A DNA stretch of 64,000 bases from Nemophila menziesii. Lineage: Eukaryota > Streptophyta > Magnoliopsida > Boraginales > Hydrophyllaceae. Under the pieces are notes generated by a model that searched no databases, had not been told where the DNA came from, and saw only the letters and a program-made list of their open reading frames with translations. Both the position numbers and the translations under genes were made by a program. The stretch covers positions 124,001 to 188,000 of the forward strand of contig JARWIR010000171.1 in the NCBI GenBank assembly GCA_029959085.1. The letters are read 5' to 3'. Each line of letters begins with the position of its first letter. The stretch's first letter is position 1. This document shows positions 46,156 to 58,656 of this stretch, in pieces.

Positions 46156-46374
46156 CCTGAGGTACACGTCTAACTCAAAGACGTTAAACAAAAGTGCTCT
46201 TGGGAGACACCCCTTGTTTTAAATTTGCTTTTTAGATTAGTTTTAATGCTTTGTAGTGTATAATATTAAGTTAGTGTATATTTTTAATTGTGTTTACAAG
46301 CTAAATGGAGAGAAAGGTAGTATTGTGCAGGAAATGAGTTTGGGGTCAAAAGAAATCTCTTGGAAAAATTCGCT

Positions 46375-46710
46375 GGTAGGTGCGGTGCACCGCGGCTTAG
46401 GGGGGGATATACCGCGCCTGGAAAAACCCTCACCACGGGTATGCTACCACGACTTTTATACCGAGACGAAAATTTGGATGCCTGATAGGTGTGGTACACC
46501 GCGGTGTAGGGAGGATATACCGCACGAGCCAAAAACCCGTACCACGGGTTGTGTACCGCGGGTTTTTTGACGGAGACGAGAAATTGGACAGGGGCGAAAA
46601 CCCGTACCACGGGTAGGGTATCACGGGTTTCATACTGAGACGAAAAAATGGATAGCTGATGGGTGCGGTACACCGCGCCTCATGTCCGGTGTACCGCGGT
46701 ATGGCGGTTT
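46375..46710 (+). repeat. GC-rich imperfect tandem repeat with palindromes (second copy)
   Basis: About four units with GGTGCGGTACACCGCG, CCCGTACCACGGGT and GGAGACGA-type motifs between pol and the env-position ORF. Same position and design as 3941-4345, but the sequence is considerably diverged. Confidence 0.78.
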
Positions 46711-47075
46711 GTGAAGAGTTTCATGCCTAATCAAATTCTTACCTTATCAAACATAACCCTAGCCTCTCCCACACGAAATTTTCAGACCCAAACACTATAA
46801 ATAGACCTTAAAGCTTGTACAAACCTTCACAATTAACATAACAACTCCACAAATCCTCTCCTCCATCCTCCATAAACACAAATTCTTCATCAAATTCTTC
46901 ATACTACACCATTAAACTCCATCAAGAACATCAACCTTTAAAGATTTTTTTCCAAGATTCATCAAGAAAACCTTTCTCTTTCATAAATTCCAAGCAACAA
47001 CCTCAAGATAAACCAAATTCTCCTTAAACTTTTAAATCCATCCTTGGTATAACTTGAGTTGTGGGTGAATCAATC

Positions 47076-47537
47076 ATGACTAATAGATCCGATGCTATGG
47101 AATTCAAGAGAAAGTGCACCATCCTTGGGAAAAATAAGAAATTGCCTGGAAACACCATTGAAAAGCCTGTCACCATTGATGAGGCTCCTGAAGAATCAAA
47201 AGAAAAGGCTCCAGCACAACCACTACCAATGAAGTTAACTGCTAGAATGTCTACACAAGCAAGGCCTTTGAAAAAGCTTAAGATTCATGACCAAGGTTCT
47301 TCTACTTCTTCCTCTAAAATTGATCATGATCTTCCTCCATGGGCTCTCAAATTACAACATGAAATCGAAAGATTACAAGAAGATAAATGAGAACTTTGGA
47401 CAGAAGTCATACAGATGCAATCACAGCTGGAAGATTTTACCTTGGAAAGGGATATTGATAGTTATACCGACCCCTCGGCTTCGGATGAGGAGGAGGATAT
47501 AATGGATCTCTATGGCCAGCCAGGTAAGTCATTCTAA
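47076..47537 (+). pseudogene. Env-position ORF, internally deleted
   Basis: Starts MTNRSDAMEFKRKCTILG, like the other two env-position ORFs, with a Lys/Pro-rich stretch and then KLQHEIERLQEDK. A TGA at 47391-47393 is followed in frame by ELWTEVIQMQSQLEDF and an acidic end (SASDEEEDIMDLYGQPG) to TAA 47537. The FY-L domain seen at 5186 and 57130 is absent. The sequence CCAG|GTAAGT near 47522 could be a splice donor. Function unknown. Confidence 0.55.
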
Positions 47538-49003
47538 TTCTAATTTCTCTTAATAGCTTGTATGCATTAGGTAGTTTAGTTAGTTTAATTTTAAATTTTA
47601 TTTCGTTTTTGAGTCTTTTTCGAGTCGTGGGGACACGACTCACTTTTGAGTTGGGGGTGGGGATTCGTTGTCCTCATCTTCTTTTCGTTTTTGCATAAAA
47701 TTTAAAATTTTTAGGTTGAATTAAGGCATAGAATATGTTGAATGTCCTATTTTGAGCATGATTTTATTAGGTCAATGATAGTAAGTAGTATGTTTTTGAA
47801 AGATGCAACAAAATTGTTTAGGATGCATGTATGAAAACAGGAAATAAATGATAGGAAAGTTAATGAGCAATGCTAAGAATTCACGTTGAAACTTAGGGAT
47901 AGTTATTTGGTGTGTAGAACGTGAGGTTTGAAAATAGTTGAAAACCCACTTGTCTATGAACTAATAATGAAAAAGTAACGAAATCTAGTAGTTAGAAAAA
48001 TGACTAAGGCAGTTCTTTCATGATTAAAACACTTGAAGCCTTCATACTTTCTCACCCTTTTATTTGTTTTTTGTTAAATTATCCGTCTTAGCCCCTCTGA
48101 GCCTTTCTAAAGCCTTTTCTTGAAACACATTATAATCCATACCCTTAGTTTGTAGGACTCATCTATATGACCCGCACTCGAATCGCAAAACCTGAAACAA
48201 GTTGTTTTAGAGCTTGAGTTTGGGGTGGTGGGTTTCATCATTAGGGAACATTGGGTTTTGGGATTTATAATTGTGATTTTATTGATGATGAAAAAGTTTT
48301 TATTGTAACCCTTTGCCAAGGTAATAATGAATGGAAAAGAAGCTACGAGCTAAAATTGCCAACAAGGGCATAAAAAGAATATATACATGAAAAAATAGCG
48401 TGATATCTCGAACATAAAAAGAGAATCATAGCTACAAAAGAAAAAAAATTGATTTGAAAAATATATTCGGACCGGCAAAGTGGAAATTGTATATCATCAT
48501 AAAGGGTTTTGGTTGGATTTATTGGGGATGCACATCAAAAGCATCAATAAATCAGGTTGAGTGAGAACATCTTAGAGTGAAAACTCAAGCTCTAGGGCGA
48601 TTCGTTGATGGCTAGTGAGGAGAGGGCCAAAAGCTCACTTTTCATTATCCAAATATACAACAGCCGTCCTTAAGCCACGTTATATCCAAAGACCTTAGGA
48701 TTTCTAACTATTAGATGGAGAAACAATTGAGCTATTGGGTAGTAGGTAAGTGGACCATTGAATGCTATATTAGGACCTATGAACAACCTATAGCCATTAA
48801 CCTGAACTAAGTTATCATCCTCTCCTTCTAGCATTGCGAAATTAATCTTGACTTGAATTTATGGATTGTTGATTACATGTGTAATAAGCATAATTGTGCA
48901 TTATTTCTTGAGCATTACTACATGAGACTTTTTAGATTTTATGCTCTAGGATCATTCATTGTGTTCTGTTCTTATTCTCCTCCGACTTCTTCTTCTTGTT
49001 TAT
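47538..49003 (+). other. Non-coding 3' region of the Athila-like element
   Basis: Closely similar to 5824-7260, including GAGTCTTTTTCGAGTCGTGG and the GGGGTGGTGGGTTTCAT block. No credible gene. The LINE inserted in its last part, and the remainder resumes at 55008-55057. Confidence 0.7.
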
Positions 49004-49305
49004 TTGACTACCCTTCTTTTTTTGATCAAACTTACCATTTTATATCCACAAAACGACAAGTACAAATCAAACCCCTACTTGTTTTTGACTAAAAAACAAG
49101 CATGGCTAGGAAAACAAACCCTATACAACATTTACTAGAAAGTAAACGTATCAACTTGCAAACAACCTATACAACCATTGCTATAAAAAAACAAAGTAAA
49201 GTAAAAACCCTATACAACCATTGCTAGGAGAACCTATACAACAATTGCTAAAGTCTTATACTAAGTCCAAGCTCCAAGCTATCCTCCTTGATCCTCTTTC
49301 TCTCC

Positions 49306-52300
49306 TCACTTGAGCACTCCATGTAGCTTCCATCTTGCCACCAATCTCATATTCTCAACACTCCTCTTAAATAACTTTCTATTCCAAAGTGTATATTGTA
49401 CATCTTTCACAACTATTTTCACAATATCCTCATATTTGTGATATATCTTCTTAAACTCATGTTTATTCCTCATATCCCAAATACAATAAAGAAAACTAAG
49501 GAAAGAAATGTTTGATATAGTATCCTTTAAAGTGTTACCATTGAATTTAAGTATAAAGTCAAGCCTTTCTTCCCAAGTACCACCCGAGTTGTGCCAATTG
49601 TGAAGTGCACAAATCTCTTTCCAAGCCAGAGTTGTGAACTTACACTTCACAAATAAATGATCCCTAGATTCATGATCTTCAAAGCAAAGGTTGCACATCT
49701 TGTCCACTTCCATACCCCACTTGCTAAGCCTATCCTTTGTGCTTAACCTATCCTTACAAATTAGCCAAGCACAAAACTTGTGCTTTGGCATACTCCATTT
49801 ATGCCACACCACACTATACCATTTAGTTTTCTCATTAGGACCCCTTAGATCATACATAACATCCGAGGTCCTAAATCCCTTATCTCCCCATCTTATAGTG
49901 TCATGCTCATCCTTAAGCACCATATCCCTTACCACCTCATACACCTTATTAAGCTTAGGTGGAAACCTCCACCTCTTTCCCACATAATAGTCCACCACCT
50001 TTTTGTTAATATTGTAATTTCCCAAAGAGATAGCATCCTTTTTACCACAAATATCACCTACACACTTCCCTTTTATCCATCTATCATCTAGCATATAGGT
50101 TCTCTTACCATTTCCAACCTCATGTACAATATATTTAAAAGCAAGGTACCTTATATTAAGCATAGCTCTCCATGTCCAAGGAAGGCTATTATCACAAGTA
50201 ATGCTCCATATACTCTTGTTCCTTAGCCAATTTGAGTAGACCCATTGAGACCAAATATTATCTTTGTAGCCATACATTCTCCAAAAAGCTTTGAGGATAG
50301 CAACTTGATTGATTTGGAGAAGATTAGGAATACCTAGTCCTCCATTTTCCTTACTTTGACATAGTTCTTTCCAAGCCACTTTAGCACCATGGAAATCATT
50401 AGTATTACCTTTCCAAAGGAATCTACTCAAGAGTGATTCTATCTCATGAATAACTCCCATTGGAAGTATCATTACATTACACCAGTACCTAGCTTTACTT
50501 TGTAAAACACTTTTGATTAAATGAAGCCTTCCCGCAAATGTAAGAAATTTATGCATCCACCCTTCAACACTTCCCACAATATTATTAATAAGGGTAGCAC
50601 ACATTAGGCTATTAGGACCCTTTGTAGTTAGAGGAGCCCCAAGATATCTAACCGGAAGTTTTCCCTTTTTAACATTGAGAATACAACTCAAATCATCATG
50701 AAGGTCTTTATTACAACCTCCCATATAAAGCTCACTTTTTTCAGGGCTTATTTTAAGGCCAGAGAGTCTAGAGAAGAGATCTAGGCCTTGTTTTAGTCTC
50801 ATAACCGAGTCTTTATCACCATTAAAGAAAACTAAGCAATCATCCGCAAAAATAAGGTGATTCAAACCCATTCTAGCACAATTAGGGTGATAAGTAAAAG
50901 CTTTATTATTTGCCACTTTCTCAAGAATAGAGGAGAAACCTTGCATACATATAACAAATAGATAAGGAGATAAAGGATCACCTTGTCTTAGTCCTCTTTC
51001 TCCTTTGAAATAACCACATACACTACCATTAATGCACAAAGAGAACATAGGAGTTGTAATACACATCTTGACCCAAGATATAAGCTTTTTATCAAATCCC
51101 ATGATTTGTAATAGTTTGAGTAAGTACCTCCAATTAATTGTATCAAAAGCCTTTTGGAGATCAATATTTAAAGTACATCTTGGACTCAAGTCCTTCCTAT
51201 CATAACCGGTCACCACACTTTGAGCAACCAATATATTATCCGAAATACTTCTACCTCCCACAAAAGCGGCTTGATTATTTGATATAAGCTTCTCAAGACT
51301 CTTCTTCATCCTATTAGCAATGATTTTAGATATAGCTTTATAGAGGATATTACAACAAGCAATGGGTCTAAAGCTCTTTACTGAAGTGGGGTTTTTAACC
51401 TTAGGTATAAGAACAAGATTAGTAGCATTAATTTGCTTCTAAATTTGTCTATTCTTGAAAGTTTCCTTTATAGCATTACAAACATCCTCACCAATAATAC
51501 TCCAAGTAGCTTTGAAGAAGGCACTATTAAAACCATCTGGGCCAGGAGCTTTTGAGATGTCAATAGAGAAAATAGCTTCTTTAATCTCCTTATTAGTAAT
51601 ATCTTTCACCATATCTTTTGCTTCTTCCTTAGTAATAGCTTTATTAACAAGCTTATTTAAACAACTTGAGCTAACACTCTCTTCATAAACATCCTTAGTA
51701 CCAATTAAACTAGTATAGTACTTAATAAACTCATCATGAATAGCCTCCTCATCATCCACAACATCACCATTTTCAGTCACAATAGATGCAACTCGGTTTT
51801 GAGTGATTCTTGCCTTGATACTCTTATGATAAAGGGTAGTACTACAATCACCTTTTTGTGCCCAAGTAATTCCAGATTTTTGCTTTAGAATCTCCTCTTG
51901 AATATTGAGAAGATGCATAAGTTTGTCCCTAAGTTCCTTCTCAATTGTAATCATAGATTGATCCCCATTCATAAGCAATATTTGTGCCTTCTCAAGCTCC
52001 TCTTTAAGCTCCATTATTTCATTAGTAGAGTGATGAAAATATTTTCTATTGAAGATCTTCAAAGCTTTCTTTACTTCCTTCAATTTATTCACCACTTTAT
52101 ACATCATACTCCCTCTTACTTAATATTTCCACACCTTTTCAATCAAAGGCATAAATTCATCATGATCAATCCAAACATTAAAAAATTTAAAAGATGAAGG
52201 TTTAGTATTAGAACTCCCCTGAATTTTGAGGATAAGATTAGAGTGATCCGAGATTCCAGGAGCTTCAACCATCAAGTGAGATTTGAAACAAGTGAACCAA

Positions 52301-52916
52301 GCATCATTTATAAGCATTTTGTCAATTTTACTAGATATAAACCCTTCTACTCTTCTATTAGTCCAAGTGTAGTAACACCCTTGGCTAGGATGTTCAACCA
52401 TCCCATTATCCTTTATACAATCAACAAATTCATGAGAACTCTTATGAAGGCTAGTGCAACCCATTCTTTCATCAAGTTTAGTAATTTCATTATAATCCCC
52501 ACACCAAATACAAGGAGAGTCCCCATTAATAACCATCCAATCACCAAGTGTTTCCCAAAGAGTCACCCTTTTATCATCATCATTATCCGCATATACCATC
52601 ACACAATTAAAAGTATTCTTATTATATATATCATGTACCTCAAGGAAGATGGCTTGGCTAGTTGAATTAAGACACTTTACATCCAAAACATTCTTATTCC
52701 ACTTTACACATATTCTCCCTCTTTCATCCTTATCATGATTAGTTATTGTACCCCAATTACTCAAATAAGTGTTGGGAACTTGTTGTAGCTTTGTAGGGTC
52801 ATTTTAGTCTCCAATAAACCAACTAGATCAACTTTTTTATCTTGTATAACATGAATAACTTCTTTTTGTTTGAGGTTTTGATTCAAACCCCTAACATTCC
52901 AAGAGCTTATTATCAT
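49306..52916 (-). pseudogene. LINE ORF2: endonuclease and reverse transcriptase
   Basis: Starts MIISSWNVRGLNQNLKQKE at 52916, with LLETK as the endonuclease Glu motif. After a frameshift near 52785 comes IWCGDYNEITKLDERMG, then SKIDKMLINDAW and APGISDHSNLIL with the late catalytic Asp/His. In-frame TAA at 52122-52120. The linker and PGPDGFNSAFFKATW lead to a TAG at 51441-51439. RT blocks follow: LVLIPKVKNPTSVKSFRPIA, LNIDLQKAFDTINWRYL, GLRQGDPLSPYLF and HLIFADDCLVFF. The zf-RVT part is WHKWSMPKHKFCAWLI...CNLCFEDHESRDHLFVKC. About 1200 codons in all, normal for plant L1-type ORF2. Confidence 0.88.
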
Positions 52917-53022
52917 TTAAATCCGGAGGTTCTCTTTCTCTATGGGAACTTCCCACAAACCTATTCAATGCCTCTTCAAGGTTTTCATTAGCCACATCTA
53001 AAGCACAAAAGGAGTTACTTAA

Positions 53023-54597
53023 CTACCCTACAAGGATATTAGAATTGTAAGCACCTTCTCTAGGTGTGCTAGGGTTTATTTCTTTCCCCTTTACACTACT
53101 ACTTCCCACATTTTGAGGTGGAGGTGTATTTGTGTTTTTGGTGTTAGGAATATGAACTTCATCATCCTTCTTCTCCTTTTGCTTTCTTTGCACTACCCTC
53201 CATTCTTCAACCCTTTTTTGAGCTTTGTTTTGGTTTGGTTGGTGATTATCTTGGTTTGGTTTGGGTTGGTTGATTTGGTTTTGTTTAGGTTGGTTTTGGT
53301 TTGGTTTAGGTCTCTCCTTGATAGGTTCTTTCCTTCCTTGGCTACAATTAATCTCCTTATGCCCTAAAGTCTTACAATTAGAGCATCTTGGAGGTAACCA
53401 CTCATAGTAAGCCTCCACCACATGGATCCCGTCCTCCTCAAGATCTACCTTCACCCTTTTAACAAGCTCCTTAGTCATATCCACTTCCACACAAACTCTA
53501 GCAAAGCTTAGCCTATTTTTTGTTTTAGTGATTGGGTCCATTTGGAGTGGAATACCCAAAGCACTACTAATGTAGCTTAGTCCATCCTTATTCCACAAGT
53601 GTAATGGTACCTTCCTTAGTTTAACCCATAATGGGACCTTGGTCAAATCAAGCTTATCAAATTTCATATTAGGTTCCCACCTTCTCAAGATCATAATTCT
53701 ACCATTTACATGCCAAACTTGCTCTAGTATATTGTTACATTCTTGCTCACCTTTGAATTTGAATAGAAACACTTCCATATCCGTAGACTTTATTTCAACT
53801 TGACCACAATTTCTCCATTGGGCATTAACCATACTTCTAACCATGTGATATTGAGGAGCTTCTCCAAAAAATTGTCCAACTAAGCAATTATCCCACTCCT
53901 CAATTCCACTCTTCACTAAATCTCTAGGTGGCTTAACCATGAGTTCATCTTCTACTAGACTAGGAGCAAAGTACCTTAGTTTCAAGTCTTGGTCACTTTA
54001 ATTGAACAATTCTGTCCATTTACCTTGCTTTCTATTGTTTTCCTCAATGATTTTAGCCTCGGAATTATCCTTCTCCTCCACACTTTGACCTTGTGCTACT
54101 CCCAAGAGGGTACTTTCACTAGGTGGAGAAATTAACCCAATTCCTGCACCTAAAGTGGGGTAATCCTCCTTGTGACTCACATTCAAACTATTCTCGAGAG
54201 AATTAGGAGCCTCACCCTCAAATAGGGACCCATCTTGGCCGTTCATCCCCTCAATCATTGTACACTCAATGACTTGAGTAGCTTGGATGCTTTCACTGGA
54301 GCTAAGTAAGGTTAAATTCTCAGTTTCAGTTTCTGTTCCTCTTTTAGACCTTTCATCGAGCATGTTGTCCTCATTACTTAAAATGCTATCCTTCCTGCTT
54401 GAACCATACTCTACACCCTCTTCAAATCTTTTACTCATCAAATTTACTTGTTTTGCAGCAGAAAAGTTGTTACTAACTTGAATCACAGGAGTAGCAGGTA
54501 TGTATTTACCTTGTACAGGTATAGTTCCTTCTTCATGCTCTGTTTCTACTGTGCTATCCTTTGCTTTCTTGTTACCAACCCTCTTCCTCGGTTCCAT
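53023..54597 (-). pseudogene. LINE ORF1: DUF4283 and CCHC knuckle, one stop
   Basis: MEPRKRVGNKKAKDSTVETE opens a 199-codon acidic N-terminal part ending at TAA 54000-53998. The frame continues with LRYFAPSLVEDELMVKP. The DUF4283 domain includes WDNCLVGQFFGEAPQYHMV and MILRRWEPNMKFDKLDL, then WLPPRCSNCKTLGHKEINC supplies a CCHC knuckle (C-x2-C-x4-H-x4-C). A Gln/Asn/Pro-rich stretch follows. ORF1 proteins bind LINE RNA. ORF2 begins about 100 bp downstream. The single stop may be a late mutation. Confidence 0.85.
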
Positions 54598-55057
54598 TGA
54601 AACAAGCTTGAAATTAGAAGCTCAACAAAAAAAGAATCACTAAAAACAATTGAGAATTGAGCGAGAAATCCCAAAATTTCGAGAAGCACTGCTGGAGAAT
54701 CGAGCAAGAAATCGGGAAATGTTTGCACAAATTTTTTTGTTGATTTTGCACGGAAATACTTGCAATTATTTCCCAATTATGATAACCCAGTCAACAATAT
54801 CCACTTCGTGAATCGGTGAACAATCCTCACGCGTGAAACAGAACAACTTTTACGTACCTCCCAATACAGCAGCGTGTTCTATACACCTTCCACTCCTTTA
54901 ACACTCAGCCGTCAAAACCTTTCCACCTCAGATCTCCACTAACTCTTCCTTTTATTTAATTTCCGGTACCAATCAATTAAAATCAAAAAACCCTTGACTA
55001 CCCTTCTGTTCTTTACTTTTATTGTATCGGGGCGATACAACTTTGAGTTGGGGGTCT

Positions 55058-56581
55058 TGATGTCTCCTCATTTGTGATAACAAAATCTATATTTGAGACA
55101 TCATTCTAGCTGTATTTATTAGTTTATAGGTCGACTTTAGCTTAATTTAGTGCACTTTCCTATTTTGGATCTTGAATTAATTATTTATTATTTTTAGAGC
55201 ATATTGGGTTCAATTATTTATTTAGTGTGAAACTTTAGAGATATATGGAAATTAATTAGAGTCCAAGTTGGTAAAGGGAGCTAAAGGAAAGAAGATAAAC
55301 ATGGAAATTGGAGATAAAGGAAACAAAGGCTAAAAACATGGAAAAGGAAAAGCTGCCTAAATCTGAATTTCTGCAGCAACGCCTAAAGAAGTGGTGATAA
55401 CTCCAGAACCAAGCAAATTATGGAAGATTCTTTTCATAGGGACGTATATAATTCTGTGAGGATTCTTTTGGTATATTGTGGAGCAAAAACCGACCAATAA
55501 CAAAGAAGATATGCTCAAAACAGTTCAGCAGTAATTATCTTTATTTCCATACGAATTTGGGTTGGGTTTGGAGTCCATTACTTAACCTCTCCATCAAGAA
55601 ACGAATTAGGTCAACCTATGCACTATAAATACAGCCTCTTAACACTCTTAAATCATCCTTGGTGAAACCTTAAACCAAGAGGAAGCTGGTAACACAAGAA
55701 AAGAAGTCTGGAAGGAGCTGTCATCAACAATGCCTTCTTCTACCTTTGATTTTGTAATTTCTTTCTTTCCTTGCATGAACTAAATTTCTTTAGCTTGAGT
55801 TTTTAGCATATGTGTATGAACCATAGTTTTGATTGACATCTATCTAATTTGGGAATTTAATGTTTTAAATTGAATTATAGTTTTTATTCTCTGTTTATGT
55901 GTTTGGGTTTATATTCTGTGTTCTTGTGGACTGCGGCCATATAGAATTACCATCTAGTAGTTAGGTCACCATTGACAACGGTGTTTAATTACATGTTTAG
56001 CACATAACGTCTAGTGTACGGTTTAGATCTGACAAATCAACCTAACAATTTGCTTAGGAAGCCTTATTGACACAGGTAATCACTATGGTTTAGTACATGT
56101 TACTATTTACCAATTACAGGAACAGTTTGCTTAGGAAGCCTTATTGACACAGGTGAATCTTATTTAAAACTACCTAATGTAATTGGAACCGATTATTGAA
56201 GTAATACATAATTCACCCTTACATGTTTAGAACGGCAAAACTAGTGGGGGATTACATGCTAATGACTCAAGCTATATTCTCATATTACTTCTTTTTTCGT
56301 ATTTACTTTCTATCTTTAAATTCTTAGTTTAATTTAGTTTAATTAAAAATAAAAAAAAATCAAATTCTCTTTACTTTTCTTGCGTTTTATTTGTTCTAGC
56401 TTAAACTATTTGCACCTGGTTATTGCATAAGATTCCCCTAACTTTCGTAGTCCCTGCGGAACGAATCTTACTTATTTTCTAAAACTTGCATACGATCTGT
56501 ATACTTGCAGAACCGTGCTCAGTCTAGGGTGATTATTTTCTCTCTATTTATATCATATTTATCACACCTTAGGCCATACCA
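55058..56581 (+). repeat. 3' LTR (family A')
   Basis: Begins TGATGTCTCC after the purine stretch TTTGAGTTGGGGGTCT and ends GGCCATACCA. TATAAA at 55624-55629. It contains a duplicated stretch around 56046-56080 that the 5' LTR lacks. On the right it abuts an antisense ORF of another element. Confidence 0.9.
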
Positions 56582-57600
56582 CTCTCCGACTGCCACACGG
56601 TCAATCTCTGCGCTCTTACCGAGACCTTTGCGTCTAGACACAAAGTAGTGATTAGTACAAGGGAACTTGAGATTTTGTTGCGTAGTTGGGACTCGTGCAA
56701 ACTCTATCATGATGTCATAAATCACGCGAGCAACGTCCATTGGTTTCTCCTCAATAATACACTTGATGAACATAAGATGCTCCTTCTTCACTTCCGATAT
56801 GTGTTTAACTCCGAAGAAGGTAAGGATTACAAAACGGGACCACACGTTAGCACATGGTAATAAATTACTGCTATACATTTGTCCAGGATACCTTTCTCAT
56901 TCGGGAATTTGGAGAGCCCCATTAACAAGTACTGTTCCCCAAAGGGATTCATAATCGAAAGAAGGGACATTAAGGGATTCTTGGTAAGGGCATAGTCCAG
57001 TAAAGGTTTCAATGATTTTCGAATGAGCTCCACGGAGAAAGAAACTACCTTTTTGCGAACCACAATTGCTTCTTTCGAAAAGGCTAAACCTTCATAAAAA
57101 TCTCGCACCAAGGTAGGAATATACTCAAGCTTCCTTTCTCTCAATTCTTTCCAACCTAATTTGTCACAAGTAATACCATAATCTTTATAAGCACTATTCA
57201 TAATACCCTTAGGAAGATCCATCTCCTCACCAAACTTCAAATAATTAATCCTATCACGAACCTGATCATTCCAAGAAGTGAAAACTCTCTTTGGCTTTTG
57301 AGCCCATACCTTTCTACGTGGTGGTTTCGGTTGTTGAACAGGTTCTTTAGGAATTTCTTGTTCTGTTTCTTCCTCAATCTCTTCTTCACTTTCTTCCTCA
57401 CTTTCATCAATTAATCTACTCTTTTTCGGGTTAGCCTTGCTTGGATTTTCTTTCCTCTTTGGAGCAACTCAGATTTGTTCAGTCTTTTTGGAACGCGAAT
57501 CCGGAATGTCAATTGCTTGTTCTGGGCTAGCACTGACATTGTTCCTGTTTCTTGGTAAGTTTCTTCGATAGTTACAAATGGAATCGGTTCTGTTAGTCAT
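56582..57600 (-). pseudogene. Env-position ORF of a third Athila-like element, cut by the LTR
   Basis: Starts at ATG 57600 (MTNRTDSICNYRRNLPRN), with an in-frame TGA at 57471-57469, then a Lys/Glu-rich low-complexity part. The transposon domain follows: RVFTSWNDQVRDRINYLKF, KLEYIPTLVRDFYEGLAFSK and VVSFSVELIRKSL. After a frameshift near 56850 it continues CANVWSRFVILTFFGVKHIS and DVARVIYDIMIEFARV, and it is cut at 56581 by the 3' LTR. This is the most complete copy of the domain here, and it helps define the copy at 4772. Function unknown. Confidence 0.7.
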
Positions 57601-58656
57601 CTATTTCCACCCCAAACTCAAAACTTCAAATAGTGACAAAGCTAGAGAAAGGCTTAGAACTTTGATGTTTTAAGGCTTAAAACTTGAAGAATATGGTGGA
57701 ATATGAGATGGGTAGAGGTTAATTAAGAAGAATTGTGGAGGGAATTAATTTAATTTGAAGGTTAGGAAGAAATTTTTTTGGAGAAAATTGGGAATTTGGT
57801 GATGTTTTGGAGATGATGTGAGTTGATTGTGTGTTTTTGTGATGAAAGAGGGCTTGGTTTGATGATTTTATAGTGTTATGTTGATGATCAGAGTGGGTGG
57901 AGGCTAGGATTCGAAATAGGAGGTTGGATTGGAAAAGAAGGCAAAAGTTCTAGGTTAAAAGCTCAAAACCGCCTCTCACAGCATCGAAACCGGGTCCCTG
58001 GTTTTCTACGCTTTGTCGGCGCGAAAAAATAACTAAATAAGATTTTTTTGACGCAGTGACCAGAGAGTTGGAATTGGATAAGTGGGAACGGGTTTAATTA
58101 CTTCTTTTTGATGTTGTGCACATGTTGTTGTTGGATTTTCGTTTAATCTACTTGATGTTTAAGTCAAATTAGTACGTTGTCTTTGTAATGCTGTTTTTCC
58201 AGTTTATGTCGTTTTAAAAGGTGAAGTCGCCATGTAAGTCTGTTGTCTAATGTTGATGTTTCGTTGTCGTTTCCGTGTTTGTATTTGAGATTATTATCAT
58301 TTCCCAAATAGTAGATATACTTACGTTAAAACATGAAAAACAAAGTCAAATACAATGGGTCATTACAAAATCAAGTGATATGGGTTAAGTGGATTTGGCA
58401 AATTTTAGTTGGGTTAACTACTCGGGTATGGGTAAGATTATTAACATATTATGATTAATGAAGGAATACGACAAGAGAGTAGTCAATGACGTGTTTTTTT
58501 ATAGTTTATTGTTGTGTATAGTCAAAATCAACTAGGTATGTGTGCGCTTCATAATTTCTTTTTTATATTAAATTCCAAAGTTTCTCTATATAAAAAATAA
58601 ATTCATCACTTCTCCAAACACACCAAATACAACTAAAACGAAGACATCTTAGTGTA
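57601..58656. other. Non-coding interval: leader of the third element, then MULE flank
   Basis: 57601-58020 is the leader of the antisense env-position ORF, with a short GC-rich stretch at 57968-58025 that may be the edge of its repeat block. From about 58115 the sequence is MULE-associated and includes the left copy of a direct repeat (58115-58318). Confidence 0.5.
58115..58318 (+). repeat. Diverged direct repeat, left copy
   Basis: TTTTCGTTTAAT ... GTTTTTCCAGTT ... TAATGTTGATGTTTCG ... CCAAATAG matches the right copy at 59100-59281 with substitutions and small gaps. The pair flanks the zinc-finger ORF at 58657-59037. Confidence 0.7.

Larger units (their letters stand above)
49018..54993 (-). 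mobile_element. LINE, near full length (6 kb), in antisense to the host element
   Basis: Flanked by the 14-bp duplication TTGACTACCCTTCT at 49004-49017 and 54994-55007. A T-run at its left edge marks the 3' end. It contains a 5' leader, ORF1 (54597-53023), ORF2 (52916-49306) and a 290-bp 3' tail. I see only one in-frame stop in ORF1, and one frameshift plus two in-frame stops in ORF2, so it decayed little. It has no C-terminal RNase H, unlike the LINE at 31483. Confidence 0.93.
38048..56581 (+). mobile_element. Athila-like Ty3/gypsy retrotransposon with gag-pol, carrying nested insertions
   Basis: Truncated 5' LTR 38048-39251, PBS, gag 39375-40523, protease, RT, RNase H and integrase to 46155, GC-rich repeat block, env-position ORF 47076-47537, long non-coding tail, polypurine stretch 55043-55057, 3' LTR 55058-56581. 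Nested inside are an antisense solo LTR (41524-43048) and a LINE (49018-54993). Several stops and frameshifts make it non-functional. The left and right flanking bases do not match, since the left end is chimeric, so no target duplication can be read. Confidence 0.9.
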
